A DNA stretch of 64,000 nt, taken from positions 118,241 to 182,240 of the forward strand of contig NZ_PDYM01000002.1 of NCBI RefSeq assembly GCF_002743055.1, read 5' to 3'. Both the position numbers and the translations under genes were made by a program. The notes beneath the pieces are model-generated. The model worked only from the letters and a program-made list of their open reading frames with translations, did not search any database and was not told where the DNA came from. Of this stretch, positions 45,710-57,678 are shown one piece after another. This DNA comes from Sporosarcina sp. P13 (GTDB lineage: Bacteria > Bacillota > Bacilli > Bacillales_A > Planococcaceae). Each line of letters starts with the position of its first letter. Position 1 is the first letter of the stretch.

Positions 45710-48138
45710 TTAGTCTCGCCTATAAAGTCGAATGGTGTCAGATTCGCCATACCGACCATTGGATCGATTGTTGCGAAATTGTCCATAGTCAACTTTGCGG
45801 GACCGGTTTCAATCGTTGGTTCTAGCGTTTTCTTTGTCTTAACTACTTCGTTTGATTCCATTGCTGAATCTGGCTCAACTAGCACTTCCGTAGTCTCCAT
45901 CGTACCGGCAATTCGCTCTTTTAAAGTCGTCTGGCGTTCAGTTTCATCTGTACGCTCGATGCCCGCTTTAAATTCTTCCGCTTCACCACATAGAATTAAA
46001 AAGTTTTTCGCCCGCGTGATTCCCGTGTACAGTAGATTACGACGAAGCATTTTTCGCTGACTCCTAACGATTGGCATAACGACAATCGGAAACTCACTAC
46101 CTTGTGATTTATGAATCGAACAGCAATACGCCAACGTAATTTGATTTAAATCACTACGCTCGTATTGCACTTCATTACCGTCATACGACACGACGAGCAA
46201 TGCTTTTTTATCTACTGTCTCGTTCGCTAAGATAATCGCGATAACCTCGCCCATATCTCCGTTAAAGACGTTGCTTTCCGGTTGATTAACTAGTTGTAGC
46301 ACTTTATCCCCGATGCGATAGGTAACTTCTCCGAACGTCATTTCTTTTCTGCCCGGTGAGGGTGGATTCGTGATTTCTTGAATCATTTTATTTAATCCGT
46401 CGATGCCTGCAGGTCCCCTATACATCGGTGCAAGCACTTGGATATCTTTTATGGAATGGCCTTTCGACGTGGCATTTTCAATAATTTGTTTAACAGCAGG
46501 TAAAATTTGATCACCAGACGCTCGGATAAATGAGCGATCGGATGTTTTTTTCGTAACATCCATCGACCAAGTTTTCTGTTTGATCATATGAGCCATTTCA
46601 ATAATGGTAGAGCCTTCACTTTGGCGGAAAATATCAGTCAGTTCGACGACCGGTATTTTACCAGACTGCATGAAGTCGTGCAATACTTGGCCTGGCCCGA
46701 CAGAAGGAAGTTGATCTTGGTCGCCAACAAATAAAACTTGCGCATCATCACGCACCGCTTTTAACAGCTGGTGCATGAGCCACGTATCGACCATCGATGT
46801 TTCATCGATAATAATTAAATTACCTTCTACCTCGCGCTCTGTCTCTTCTTCTTCCTGGCCCGTAAAGCCAAGCAAACGATGGATTGTCATAGCAGGCAAT
46901 CCTGTAGCTTCTGACATTCGTTTCGCTGCACGCCCAGTCGGTGCTGCTAAAATAATCGGAAATGGTTCTTTCTTACGTGCGTATTCTTCAAGATCAAGTG
47001 ACACGCCATGCAACTCAGCATACACTTCAACGAGTCCCCGAATAACCGTCGTCTTCCCTGTACCCGGACCACCTGTGAGCACAAGCAATGAAGAATGAAG
47101 TGCACGCTCAATTGCTTCCACTTGTGTTTCTGCATACTCTACTTCTAAACGTTCCTCGATTTCGCCAATGGCTTTTCGAATCTCGGATGCAGGGAATTGC
47201 GAAGCGACTTCATGCTCTAAAATTTTATTCACTTTCGTCGCAATGCCAATCTCTGAAAAGTAAAGAGAAGGGATGTATAAGCGTTGCATTTCAGCAGATA
47301 GTGCCCCTTCTTCCACCAATTCGATCACCGCTTGAGAAATCGAGTCAAATGAAATTTTATGCGGCTGACTTAATTCTAGCAATTGCTTTGCTTGCGGCAA
47401 GACAGCCTCCGCTTCCAAATAGACATGGCCTGAAGACTGCACTTCACTATGTACGCTGTAATAAACAGCTGCTTTAATACGTGCGGGATGATCGCCAACG
47501 ATTCCTAATTGTTTCGCTAAATCATCAGCTCTTTGAAAACCAATCCCCTCGATTTCTTGAATCAATCGATACGGATTATCCGTTAAAATCGTAATCGAAT
47601 CGTCTTGATACGCTTGATAAATACGCATCGCAATTTGCGGACCAAATCCCCATTCATTGAGCTGAACCATTGTTCGTTCAAGTCCTAAATTTTCCTGCAA
47701 TACGGAAACTAACGTGTCTTTTCGTTCTTCGGACAAGCGTGGGATTGTATCTAGTACGGAGCGGTCCTCTAGTATTTTCTGAATTACGTTATTACCGAGT
47801 GTTTTGACAATCTCACTAGCTGTCTTCTGACCGATTCCCGGAAATAAGTCCCCTGATAAGTAATGGATGAGTCCTGCTTCAGTTGCCGGTAACTCTTTAG
47901 CGAACGTCTGCACGTCGAACTGTTGTCCATGGACGGGATGATTCACTAAGCGACCGGTAAATTTATATTCTTCTTCCGCCAGCAACGGTGGAAAGGACCC
48001 TTTGATGACAATCTCTCGTTCTTTATAATCTGTGTTTGTGGATGTGACTTTTAATTTAACGATAGAAAATAAATTCGTCGCATTATGGAAAATCGTCACG
48101 ACCGCTCGACCGATTAAATATGGCTCTGATTCGTTCAT
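45706..48138 (-). CDS. recD2: ATP-dependent DNA helicase RecD2
   Basis: RecD2 is a 5'-3' helicase acting in repair and replication restart without RecBC. The 810-residue protein (YrrC) has an N-terminal OB and helix-hairpin-helix region (YLSGDLFPGIGQKTASEIV near 88-106), Walker A GGPGTGKTT near 357, Walker B IIDETSMVD near 440, and the SF1B motif VI region GITRAKNFLIL near 722. The last 80 residues are a divergent tail. The ATG follows AAGGGGGGA. It lies downstream of yrrB. Confidence 0.95.
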   Translation of the reverse strand: MNESEPYLIGRAVVTIFHNATNLFSIVKLKVTSTNTDYKEREIVIKGSFPPLLAEEEYKFTGRLVNHPVHGQQFDVQTFAKELPATEAGLIHYLSGDLFPGIGQKTASEIVKTLGNNVIQKILEDRSVLDTIPRLSEERKDTLVSVLQENLGLERTMVQLNEWGFGPQIAMRIYQAYQDDSITILTDNPYRLIQEIEGIGFQRADDLAKQLGIVGDHPARIKAAVYYSVHSEVQSSGHVYLEAEAVLPQAKQLLELSQPHKISFDSISQAVIELVEEGALSAEMQRLYIPSLYFSEIGIATKVNKILEHEVASQFPASEIRKAIGEIEERLEVEYAETQVEAIERALHSSLLVLTGGPGTGKTTVIRGLVEVYAELHGVSLDLEEYARKKEPFPIILAAPTGRAAKRMSEATGLPAMTIHRLLGFTGQEEEETEREVEGNLIIIDETSMVDTWLMHQLLKAVRDDAQVLFVGDQDQLPSVGPGQVLHDFMQSGKIPVVELTDIFRQSEGSTIIEMAHMIKQKTWSMDVTKKTSDRSFIRASGDQILPAVKQIIENATSKGHSIKDIQVLAPMYRGPAGIDGLNKMIQEITNPPSPGRKEMTFGEVTYRIGDKVLQLVNQPESNVFNGDMGEVIAIILANETVDKKALLVVSYDGNEVQYERSDLNQITLAYCCSIHKSQGSEFPIVVMPIVRSQRKMLRRNLLYTGITRAKNFLILCGEAEEFKAGIERTDETERQTTLKERIAGTMETTEVLVEPDSAMESNEVVKTKKTLEPTIETGPAKLTMDNFATIDPMVGMANLTPFDFIGETN

Positions 48139-48157
48139 CTTGGAGTCCCCCCTTCCA

Positions 48158-48823
48158 TTATTCTTGCTCGCTACCCAATTTTATCATGTCATATAAGTAA
48201 CGTGCTTGCGTGTGTTCAGGTTCAATCGTATACGCTCGTTCTAAATGAGACAATGCACGAACTTGATCTTCTGTAGACACCGCAAATAATACCCCTAAAT
48301 TATAGTGGGCATCTGCATGTTCAGGTTGCGCTTGTAAAATCGATTCAAAAATCGGTTGCGCTTGTTCAAATAATTCCATTTTCGCCAATAAAATACCGTA
48401 GGACAATGCAATTTCGTGATCATCTTCACTTAATTCTACTGCACGCTGCAAGTAGGGAAGTGCGAGCCGGTCACTACCTGCTTGTTCGAAGCATTTACCT
48501 AGCATGAAGTAGACATCAGCAGATTCTAGTCCAGTCTGCAATGCTTTCTCATAGAGTTTTGCAGCTTCTTCAAAACGTTCTTGATTGTAATAAAGATTCG
48601 CTAGTCCGTAAAACGCTGTACCCGCATTTTCATCGAGTGACAGCGCCTTTTGGAAAAATGGCTCTGCTTGTTCAGCATCTCCAAGTGAAGCGAAAATATT
48701 ACCGATATTAATATAGCCCGTCGCATCATTCGGATTTTCTTCGACCGCTTTCATAAATAACTCGATTGCTTTCTCATAATTGCCTTTTTGCATTTCTGAA
48801 ATGGCGTCATTGTGAATCGACAT
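48158..48823 (-). CDS. yrrB: Tetratricopeptide repeat protein YrrB
   Basis: The 221-residue protein is built almost entirely of TPR units: I count about six 34-residue repeats from NYEKAIELFMKAVEENPNDA to HLERAYTIEPEHTQARYL. Such repeats serve as protein-binding scaffolds. The Bacillus subtilis orthologue YrrB is encoded in the same place between mnmA and recD2; its partner is not known to me. The ATG follows AGGGGGC, tightly after mnmA (12-base gap). Confidence 0.92.
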   Translation of the reverse strand: MSIHNDAISEMQKGNYEKAIELFMKAVEENPNDATGYINIGNIFASLGDAEQAEPFFQKALSLDENAGTAFYGLANLYYNQERFEEAAKLYEKALQTGLESADVYFMLGKCFEQAGSDRLALPYLQRAVELSEDDHEIALSYGILLAKMELFEQAQPIFESILQAQPEHADAHYNLGVLFAVSTEDQVRALSHLERAYTIEPEHTQARYLYDMIKLGSEQE

Positions 48824-48835
48824 GTTGTTGCCCCC

Positions 48836-51125
<2,290 letters not shown>

Positions 51126-51138
51126 TATGCAAACTCCT

Positions 51139-51558
51139 TTAAATATAGAACATGTATTCACCTGGAGCAGATGAATCGTCAAATTCAATTAAGTCTTTAA
51201 TTGTTGTGTGATCTAGAACGCCGCGAATAGCGTCACCGATTCGACTCCATAATTCGCGTTGTGGAATATCTTCATCCTCGAGTCCTTCTACAATCTGGAT
51301 TGGTCCTTCTAGAAGTCGGATAATATCTCCAGCTGTAATTTCTGAAGGATCTTTTGCTAATTTATAGCCACCGTATGCTCCACGGACACTTTTAACTAAT
51401 CCGCTATTACGAAGTGGTGGTATTAATTGCTCCAAATACGCTTCGGATAAACTTTGTTCTTCCGCGATTTTTCGCAAAGGTACTGGACCTTCTCCGTATT
51501 TTCGTCCTAATTCTACAATCACTGTTAGTCCATATCGACCTTTAGTGGAAATTTTCAT
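51139..51558 (-). CDS. cymR: Cysteine metabolism repressor CymR (Rrf2 family)
   Basis: CymR represses cysteine and sulfur uptake genes and acts in complex with CysK. The 139-residue Rrf2-type regulator has MKISTKGRYGLTVIVEL, the winged-helix segment SLSEAYLEQLIPPLRNSGLV near 35-54 and the wing SVRGAYGGYKLA near 57. It lacks the three cysteines of IscR, so an iron-sulfur cluster is unlikely, which is the CymR pattern. It is divergent from rarA and upstream of yrvO. Confidence 0.95.
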   Translation of the reverse strand: MKISTKGRYGLTVIVELGRKYGEGPVPLRKIAEEQSLSEAYLEQLIPPLRNSGLVKSVRGAYGGYKLAKDPSEITAGDIIRLLEGPIQIVEGLEDEDIPQRELWSRIGDAIRGVLDHTTIKDLIEFDDSSAPGEYMFYI

Positions 51559-51685
51559 GTTGGCATCGTCCTTTACTGAAATTGCTGAAATTAGTATAGC
51601 ATAATTTTCGCTTGTATTCTTCGAAATGACTTCATTCGTATTTTACGTTATACTAAAGGAACAAATGTACGGAGGGATGATGTAG

Positions 51686-52981
51686 ATGCATAACGAACCT
51701 TTGGCCTTCCGCATGCGGCCTGAGACGATTGATGAAGTGATTGGACAAGACCACGTCATCGGCAAAAATACTCCTTTATATCGAATGATTACGAATGGCC
51801 ATGTGCCGTCTCTTTTATTATATGGAGAACCTGGAATCGGCAAAACGTCTCTCGCGTATGCCATTGCGGGGACTTCGAAATTACCGTTCATCGCGCTTAA
51901 TGCGACTGTTGCCGGGAAGAAAGATGTAGAAGATGTCGTCAAAGAAGCACGGATGACTGGAAAAGTTTTATTGTTTTTGGACGAAATTCATCGATTTAAT
52001 AAATTACAACAAGATACGCTATTGCCTCATGTAGAAAGCGGCTCCATCGTGCTTATTGGGGCAACAACGGAAAATCCTTTCCACGATGTCAATCCAGCCA
52101 TTCGTTCGCGCTGTGGTGAAATTGTACAATTAAAACGATTGCAACCGGCAGATTTACTTGATTTGCTCGAGCGAACTTTGAAGGATTCGAAAAAAGGATT
52201 AGGTCAGGAAGACATTGCAATTACGACCGAGCAACTAGAAAAAATCGCGGAAGGTGTCAATGGAGATGCCCGTAAAGCACTGACGTTTCTAGAATCTTTG
52301 CTCGCTGCAAGTGATGTAGAAGATGGCAAAATTATGGTTGAAGATAATCTTCTTTCGCAACTATTGACGAGAGTTAGTTTACTAGGCGATAAAAAAGGCT
52401 CTCATCATTATAATTTATTATCTGCATTGCAAAAGAGTGTGCGTGGTAGTGATGTAGATGCGGCCATGTACTATTTGGCACAATTACTTGAAATCGGTGA
52501 TTTAACCTCTGTTACAAGAAGATTACTCGTTATGAGCTATGAAGACATTGGACTTGCAGCATTAGACGTAGGTAGTCATGTTGTAGCAGCGACGGACGCA
52601 GCACTGCGCTTAGGAATGCCTGAAGCGCGTATTCCACTGTCCGTAATAGTGGTGGAGATGTGCTTAGCTTCGAAATCGAACTCTGCTTATAAAGCAATCG
52701 ATGCAGCGACGAAAACGCTCCATGATCAACCAACAGGAGAAATTCCGATGCATTTACGGGATACACATTATGGCGGTGCCGCGGCACTTGGGCATGGCGG
52801 CTATGTGTATCCCCATAACACCCCTGTCGGTTCATTCGGCGGTTGGACGGATCAGCAATATTTACCTGATAGTCTAGTCGACACCAAATTCTACTCACCT
52901 GTTGAAGCAGGTGACGAAACGAGAATGGCCGCAATTTATAAACGATTACTATCATTTAAAGGCAAAAAAAATCCACGTTAG
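51686..52981 (+). CDS. rarA: Replication-associated recombination protein RarA (MgsA)
   Basis: RarA is a clamp-loader-like AAA+ ATPase acting at stalled forks. The 431-residue protein has LAFRMRPETIDEVIGQDHVIG near 6-26, Walker A YGEPGIGKTSLAYA near 47-60, Walker B LFLDEIHRFNK near 92-102 and the C-terminal tetramer domain with HLRDTHYGGAA near 350. The ATG follows GGAGGGATGATGTAG. It is divergent from cymR, as in Bacillus subtilis, and ends in a terminator that contains its stop. Confidence 0.97.
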   Translation: MHNEPLAFRMRPETIDEVIGQDHVIGKNTPLYRMITNGHVPSLLLYGEPGIGKTSLAYAIAGTSKLPFIALNATVAGKKDVEDVVKEARMTGKVLLFLDEIHRFNKLQQDTLLPHVESGSIVLIGATTENPFHDVNPAIRSRCGEIVQLKRLQPADLLDLLERTLKDSKKGLGQEDIAITTEQLEKIAEGVNGDARKALTFLESLLAASDVEDGKIMVEDNLLSQLLTRVSLLGDKKGSHHYNLLSALQKSVRGSDVDAAMYYLAQLLEIGDLTSVTRRLLVMSYEDIGLAALDVGSHVVAATDAALRLGMPEARIPLSVIVVEMCLASKSNSAYKAIDAATKTLHDQPTGEIPMHLRDTHYGGAAALGHGGYVYPHNTPVGSFGGWTDQQYLPDSLVDTKFYSPVEAGDETRMAAIYKRLLSFKGKKNPR

Positions 52982-53003
52982 CCAAAGGCTCCGTGGATTT
53001 TTC
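52966..53003. terminator. Terminator overlapping the rarA stop codon, bidirectional
   Basis: AAAATCCACG pairs with CGTGGATTTT; the TAG stop of rarA lies at the base of the loop. T-rich flanks exist on both strands, so it may also end the convergent lipoprotein gene. Confidence 0.85.
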
Positions 53004-53006
53004 ATA

Positions 53007-53798
53007 TCAATTTACTAATTTAGCCGCATCAGCAGGTAGTTTTATCGGATCGATAGCATTGAAATAACTGTACGTCGCATCCATTTTATGTTTATAACGG
53101 ATATAATCGCGCCCAAAATAGCTCGTTACTTGCGCAGATAGCTTTAAGCCCGTAACGAAAAATGTTTTTTCATTGACTCGTAGTTCTACATCCATTTTAT
53201 CAATCACCGGAAACCCAGTATGTGTATGGATGAATCGTTCTGGATCGTTACTATGGACCGAAACATTTTTTACCAACTGACGATACTCTGCAGGCGACAA
53301 AGAGAAATGTAGCGCATAGCCGTAATCGACTTTTTTCATTTCTGCCGTCTCAATGAAAGGCTGTAATAAAGCGAAATCTACTACGGGCGCTGCAAATGGT
53401 ACAAACACTCCGAAAGAGCCATTACGTTGTTCTTCTGTTAGTGTCCGCCAAGGTTCTTCATCTACCTTTATCGCCATCTGGTCTTGCTGTTGGACGATGT
53501 GAAGTTGTTGACGTCCTTGTTTAGGAATTTTGTAGAGAACTTCTTCAGAAACCATCAAAGGGTCTAATTCTACATTCGATTGGATTTGCACATTTTTAGT
53601 CGTGCGTTTTACCGGATCAGATGTCACGATGCTCTCATCATAGACGATGCTTGAATGAACCGATTTCAAATCTTTCATCGCCGCTTCTGCCTTATCGAGC
53701 ACATCTTGCGCACTCTTTGGCGCGGATGACGTCTTTCCGCATCCTGCCATTGTAAATAGGATGACAGCTAGGAATAAAACGAATATTCGCTTGTTCAT
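53007..53798 (-). CDS. Putative lipoprotein with LolA/LppX-like shape
   Basis: I do not recognise a named gene. The 263-residue protein has a lipoprotein signal peptide MNKRIFVLFLAVILFTMAGC with the lipobox MAGC, so it should be lipid-anchored outside the membrane. The rest is a beta-rich domain with patterns like AQDVLDKAEAAMKDLKSVHS, similar to DUF6612 and LppX-type bacterial lipoproteins that bind hydrophobic ligands; that match is from memory of pattern only. The ATG at 53798 follows AAGGAAG. It is convergent with rarA and has ilvE upstream on the same strand, 87 bases away. Confidence 0.78.
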   Translation of the reverse strand: MNKRIFVLFLAVILFTMAGCGKTSSAPKSAQDVLDKAEAAMKDLKSVHSSIVYDESIVTSDPVKRTTKNVQIQSNVELDPLMVSEEVLYKIPKQGRQQLHIVQQQDQMAIKVDEEPWRTLTEEQRNGSFGVFVPFAAPVVDFALLQPFIETAEMKKVDYGYALHFSLSPAEYRQLVKNVSVHSNDPERFIHTHTGFPVIDKMDVELRVNEKTFFVTGLKLSAQVTSYFGRDYIRYKHKMDATYSYFNAIDPIKLPADAAKLVN

Positions 53799-53885
53799 CA
53801 GGTAACTTCCTTTCAATCAAAACTATTTACAGTGTACTTCACAGGAGCGGACTTGTCACGGATCGTTTCGTAAAATCTCTCAGCC

Positions 53886-54959
53886 TTACTCTATGTTAAC
53901 GACCCAACCGAATGGATCTTCGACTTTACCCGTCTGAATGCCGGTAATCGTATCATAGATTTTCAAAGACAATTCGCCAATTTCATTGTTATTAATCTCA
54001 CACTTTTTACCACTCCAGAACAATTCGCCCATTGGAGAAATAACGGCAGCTGTTCCTGTACCAAATGCTTCTTCAAGTGTACCTTCTTCATTCGCATCGA
54101 AAATTTCTTGAATAGACACTTTGCGTTCGGTCACAGGAATATCCCAAGATTGTAGTAATTCAATCACTGATTTACGTGTAATCCCTTCTAGAATACTACC
54201 GTTTAGACTTGGCGTAATGACTTCCCCATTGATTTTGAAGAAGACATTCATCGCGCCAACTTCTTCAATGTATTGATGCTCTTTTGCGTCGAGCCACAGT
54301 ACTTGAGAATAACCGCCAGCTTCTGCCACTTCTTGTGCTTTCATCGCGCCCGCGTAATTACCTGCTGTTTTCGCACTGCCTGTACCACCGACTGCCGCAC
54401 GTACATATTGAGATTCTACAGCGATTTTGACCGGATTTATGCCTTCCTTATAGTAAGGACCTACCGGTGAAAGAATAATCATTAAGCGATAGTTTTTCGA
54501 CGGAGCAACGCCTAAATACGGTTGCGTCGCGAAAATGAACGGACGAACGTATAGCGATGTGCCAGCCCGATCTGGAATCCAGTCTGCATCCAATGAAACT
54601 AATTGCTTTAACCCTTCAAGTACGAACTCTTCATCAAAGTTTGGCATGCATAACCTATCATTTGAACGGTTCAAGCGTTTCATGTTTTCCTCTGGACGGA
54701 ATAACACGACTTCCTTATCTTCATTTAGATACGCTTTTAGCCCTTCGAAAACCGTTTGTCCGTAATGTAGAACGATTGCCGCTGGATCTAGCAAAAATGG
54801 CTCATACGGCTCAATTCGTGCATCATGCCAACCTGTACCGTGTGTATAGTCCATCACAAACATGTGATCCGTAAAGATGGTACCGAATGCTAGCGGATTA
54901 TCCACTGCTGGTTTCTCTTTTGGTTGCGTAGTTTTGTTGATCGTGATTTGTACTGTCAT
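53886..54959 (-). CDS. ilvE: Branched-chain amino acid aminotransferase
   Basis: The enzyme transfers the amino group between glutamate and the keto acids of Val, Leu and Ile. The 357-residue fold-type IV PLP enzyme has the phosphate/arginine segment SLYVRPFIFAT near 145, the PLP lysine in GTGSAKTAGNYAGAM near 195-209 and EEAFGTGTAAVISP near 303. The length and N-terminus match the larger YwaA/YbgE-type enzymes of Bacilli. The ATG follows TTAGGAGGG. It lies just after proA, with an 18-base gap. Confidence 0.95.
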   Translation of the reverse strand: MTVQITINKTTQPKEKPAVDNPLAFGTIFTDHMFVMDYTHGTGWHDARIEPYEPFLLDPAAIVLHYGQTVFEGLKAYLNEDKEVVLFRPEENMKRLNRSNDRLCMPNFDEEFVLEGLKQLVSLDADWIPDRAGTSLYVRPFIFATQPYLGVAPSKNYRLMIILSPVGPYYKEGINPVKIAVESQYVRAAVGGTGSAKTAGNYAGAMKAQEVAEAGGYSQVLWLDAKEHQYIEEVGAMNVFFKINGEVITPSLNGSILEGITRKSVIELLQSWDIPVTERKVSIQEIFDANEEGTLEEAFGTGTAAVISPMGELFWSGKKCEINNNEIGELSLKIYDTITGIQTGKVEDPFGWVVNIE

Positions 54960-54977
54960 AGTAAACCCTCCTAAGTA

Positions 54978-56222
54978 TTATCTAATTTGGCCAGTCCCTC
55001 TAATAACGAATTTCGAGCTAGTCAAGGCCTCTAAGCCCATTGGTCCCCTCGCATGCAACTTTTGTGTACTGATGCCGATTTCTGCACCATAGCCAAATTC
55101 AAAGCCATCTGTGAAGCGTGTCGAAGCGTTGACGTAGACCGCTGCTGCATCCACGCTATTTAAGAACTGTTCCGCGTGTTCATTTGTTTGCGTAATGATT
55201 CCTTCTGAGTGCTTTGTGCTGTATCGCTTAATATGCTCAAGTGCTTCTTCTATATTTACAACACTTTTCATACGTAAAGTTAAATCAAGGAACTCGCTAG
55301 ACCAATCATCTTGTTCCACACCCGTTATCGATGCATCAAACTGTTGAACCGTTTGATCACCTAACAAATAGACATTTTTTTCACGTAATGCCCCGATCAG
55401 TGCTTCACCATGCTGTAGCAACCAGTGTTCATCGATAATAACCGTTTCAATCGCATTACAAACTGACGGACGATGTGTTTTCGCATTCACTACGATATCA
55501 ATCGCCATTTTCTCGTCTGCTGATTCATCGATAAATAAATGGCAATTTCCCGCCCCCGTTTCAATTACAGGTACTGTCGATTCACGAATGACCGTCTCAA
55601 TCAATTTCGCGCCGCCACGTGGAATAAGTACATCCAAATATTCATTGAGCGTAAACAATTCCTTCGCCGTTTCACGACTAGTATCTTCGATTAACTGAAC
55701 AGAATCCACTGGCAGTGAACTTTTTTCCAGTCCACGCTGGATTACACGCCACAATGCAAAATTCGAAAATTTAGCGGAAGAACTGCCACGTAATACCACT
55801 GCGTTACCTGTCTTTAATGCTAGAGATGCTGCATCAATTGTTACATTTGGACGCGCCTCATAAATCATTGCAATCACACCGATTGGTACACGCTTTCGAA
55901 CGATATGTAAGCCATTTTCTTTTTCGATTTCTTCTAACACTTCACCGATTGGATCCTTCAAGTCAACGACTAAACGAACACCTTCCGCCATCGCTTCAAT
56001 TCGTTCTGGAGTTAGTAGAATCCGGTCAAGCACTGCCGCTTCAATACCATTTTCACGACCTTCATCAATATCTTTTTTGTTTTCAGCTAGCAATTGCTCT
56101 TGTTCTAAAAGTAACTGTTCTGCAATCAATTGCAATGCTTCATTTTTCTGTTCTGTCGTTGCAATATTCAGTGCAACACTTGCATCTTTTGCCGCTTTAC
56201 CTTTTTGTCTGATTTCACTCAT
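54978..56222 (-). CDS. proA: Gamma-glutamyl phosphate reductase
   Basis: ProA reduces gamma-glutamyl phosphate to glutamate semialdehyde, the second step of proline synthesis. The 414-residue aldehyde-dehydrogenase-fold protein has GAKLIETVIRESTVPVIETG near 205, the catalytic cysteine in KTHRPSVCNAIE near 255 and RFTDGFEFGYGAEIGIST near 368. The ATG follows AAGGGGAG. It lies 16 bases after proB and under the same T-box. Confidence 0.97.
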   Translation of the reverse strand: MSEIRQKGKAAKDASVALNIATTEQKNEALQLIAEQLLLEQEQLLAENKKDIDEGRENGIEAAVLDRILLTPERIEAMAEGVRLVVDLKDPIGEVLEEIEKENGLHIVRKRVPIGVIAMIYEARPNVTIDAASLALKTGNAVVLRGSSSAKFSNFALWRVIQRGLEKSSLPVDSVQLIEDTSRETAKELFTLNEYLDVLIPRGGAKLIETVIRESTVPVIETGAGNCHLFIDESADEKMAIDIVVNAKTHRPSVCNAIETVIIDEHWLLQHGEALIGALREKNVYLLGDQTVQQFDASITGVEQDDWSSEFLDLTLRMKSVVNIEEALEHIKRYSTKHSEGIITQTNEHAEQFLNSVDAAAVYVNASTRFTDGFEFGYGAEIGISTQKLHARGPMGLEALTSSKFVIRGTGQIR

Positions 56223-56238
56223 TATTCTTTCTCCCCTT

Positions 56239-57336
56239 TTATTGTACTTGCACCCAGCGATCCCGATGGATGACTTCGAGCATCGGTGTGAACCCTTCTT
56301 GCTGTCTATCTCTTTCAGCGATCGTTTCTTTTAATTGTTCCGAGGAATAAGTGACTTCTCCTTTACCAATTAACCCTTCAAGGCCATACACTTCAACAAC
56401 TTCCCCTACTTCAAAACTGCCTTGTACTTTAAACACACCTGCCGGCAATAAACTGCGACCATTATGTAAAATTGCCGTTTCCGCTCCTTTGTCTACGTAC
56501 AGACGTCCAGTAGATTCTGAATGCAAGGCAATCCATTGGCGCTTCGTATTAATGACATTGCTTAGTGGACTGGAAATATACGTCCCATCTCCATGACCTT
56601 TTAAAATATCTAGCAACTTCGTCGGACCATAACCAGTTCCGATAAATACAGGTACCGCCAATGTGTGTGCCGTTTTAGCCGCAAGCAATTTCGAACGCAT
56701 GCCCCCCGTACCTACTTTTGAGCCCAGATCATCTGTTCCACCAAGCAATTCATCGGTAATTTCATCGAGATGCGTTAAGCGTACTGCATCTGGATCAATT
56801 CGAGGATTACTCGTGTAGATTCCATTTACATCCGTTAGAATGATTAATTGATCGGCATGTAAAAAACCACTTACTAATGCGGATAACATATCATTATCAC
56901 CGAACGTCAATTCTTCGACGGAGACGGTATCGTTTTCGTTAATGATCGGCATAATTCCACGATCAAGTAATTCTGACATCGCCGCAAACGCATTATTATA
57001 GCGTTCGCGATTGGAAAAGTCGAGGCGAGTTAAAAGAATTTGTGCCGGCACTACCCCATGCTTGTTGAATCGTTCAATATACGATTGAATGAGTAAACTT
57101 TGTCCAACAGCCGCAGCTGCTTGTCTACCTTTGATTGTCACGGGGCGAGAAGAGTACCCAAGTCTTGAGAACCCTGCCGCCACCGCTCCAGAAGAGACAA
57201 CGATGACTTCATGTCCGATATTTTTTAACATCGCTAATGCATCGACGTGATCATTAAATTTCAGCTGATCGATTTCTCCGTTATCATTCGTCAATGAGCT
57301 ACTACCTATTTTTACAACAATTCGCTGTTTTTTCAT
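56239..57336 (-). CDS. proB: Glutamate 5-kinase
   Basis: ProB phosphorylates glutamate in the first, proline-inhibited step. The 365-residue product starts MKKQRIVVKIGSSSLTND, has the amino acid kinase motifs PIINENDTV near 145 and GTGGMRSKLLAA near 215, and a C-terminal PUA domain from about 280. The frame is open back to 57447 through the leader, but that extension lies inside the T-box RNA. The ATG at 57336 is preferred over a nearby ATG at 57342; both are possible. Confidence 0.95.
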   Translation of the reverse strand: MKKQRIVVKIGSSSLTNDNGEIDQLKFNDHVDALAMLKNIGHEVIVVSSGAVAAGFSRLGYSSRPVTIKGRQAAAAVGQSLLIQSYIERFNKHGVVPAQILLTRLDFSNRERYNNAFAAMSELLDRGIMPIINENDTVSVEELTFGDNDMLSALVSGFLHADQLIILTDVNGIYTSNPRIDPDAVRLTHLDEITDELLGGTDDLGSKVGTGGMRSKLLAAKTAHTLAVPVFIGTGYGPTKLLDILKGHGDGTYISSPLSNVINTKRQWIALHSESTGRLYVDKGAETAILHNGRSLLPAGVFKVQGSFEVGEVVEVYGLEGLIGKGEVTYSSEQLKETIAERDRQQEGFTPMLEVIHRDRWVQVQ

Positions 57337-57390
57337 CCTCATTCGCCTGCCATTTCTATATTTCACTACATAAACATATGGAATTAATGA

Positions 57391-57632
57391 AAATAAGCCC
57401 AATCGTCCCATAATCAGGACGAAAGGACTTAACTTCCGCGGTGCCACCAGTATTGGATTCCATTACAGAATCCCGCTCTCCTCTTAACGCCGAGGTACGC
57501 GCCTATGTTTTCATAGGACTCCAAAGGTAGGTTCAACAATCGCATTGTGACGGAAACTTTCAGCCGCTGGATTCCGCTCTCTAACACATGCCGTTTGTCT
57601 ACTAATCCTTCATCAACGTTCAACAACTATTT
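57391..57632 (-). promoter_or_regulatory. T-box riboswitch upstream of proBA
   Basis: The minus strand has the T-box TGGTGGCACCGCGG (57436-57449), followed by terminator arms AAGTCC/GGGCTT and CGTCC/GGACG and then TTATTTTC. The stem I region contains GAACCTACC, where CCT (proline, followed by A) is the likely specifier. Proline starvation would thus turn on proBA. Confidence 0.9.
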
Positions 57633-57637
57633 TCACA

Positions 57638-57665
57638 ATCATACAATAATAGATGCAATTGTCAA
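57638..57665 (-). promoter_or_regulatory. Promoter of the proBA T-box leader
   Basis: A perfect TTGACA is followed after 16 bases by TATGAT on the minus strand, just downstream of the nadA stop and upstream of the leader. Confidence 0.82.
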
Positions 57666-57678
57666 GCGAAATAAAGAT

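Noticed and set aside
57429..57626. 65-codon minus-strand open frame inside the proBA leader
   Set aside because: It overlaps the conserved T-box structure and specifier region; RNA conservation explains the sequence better.
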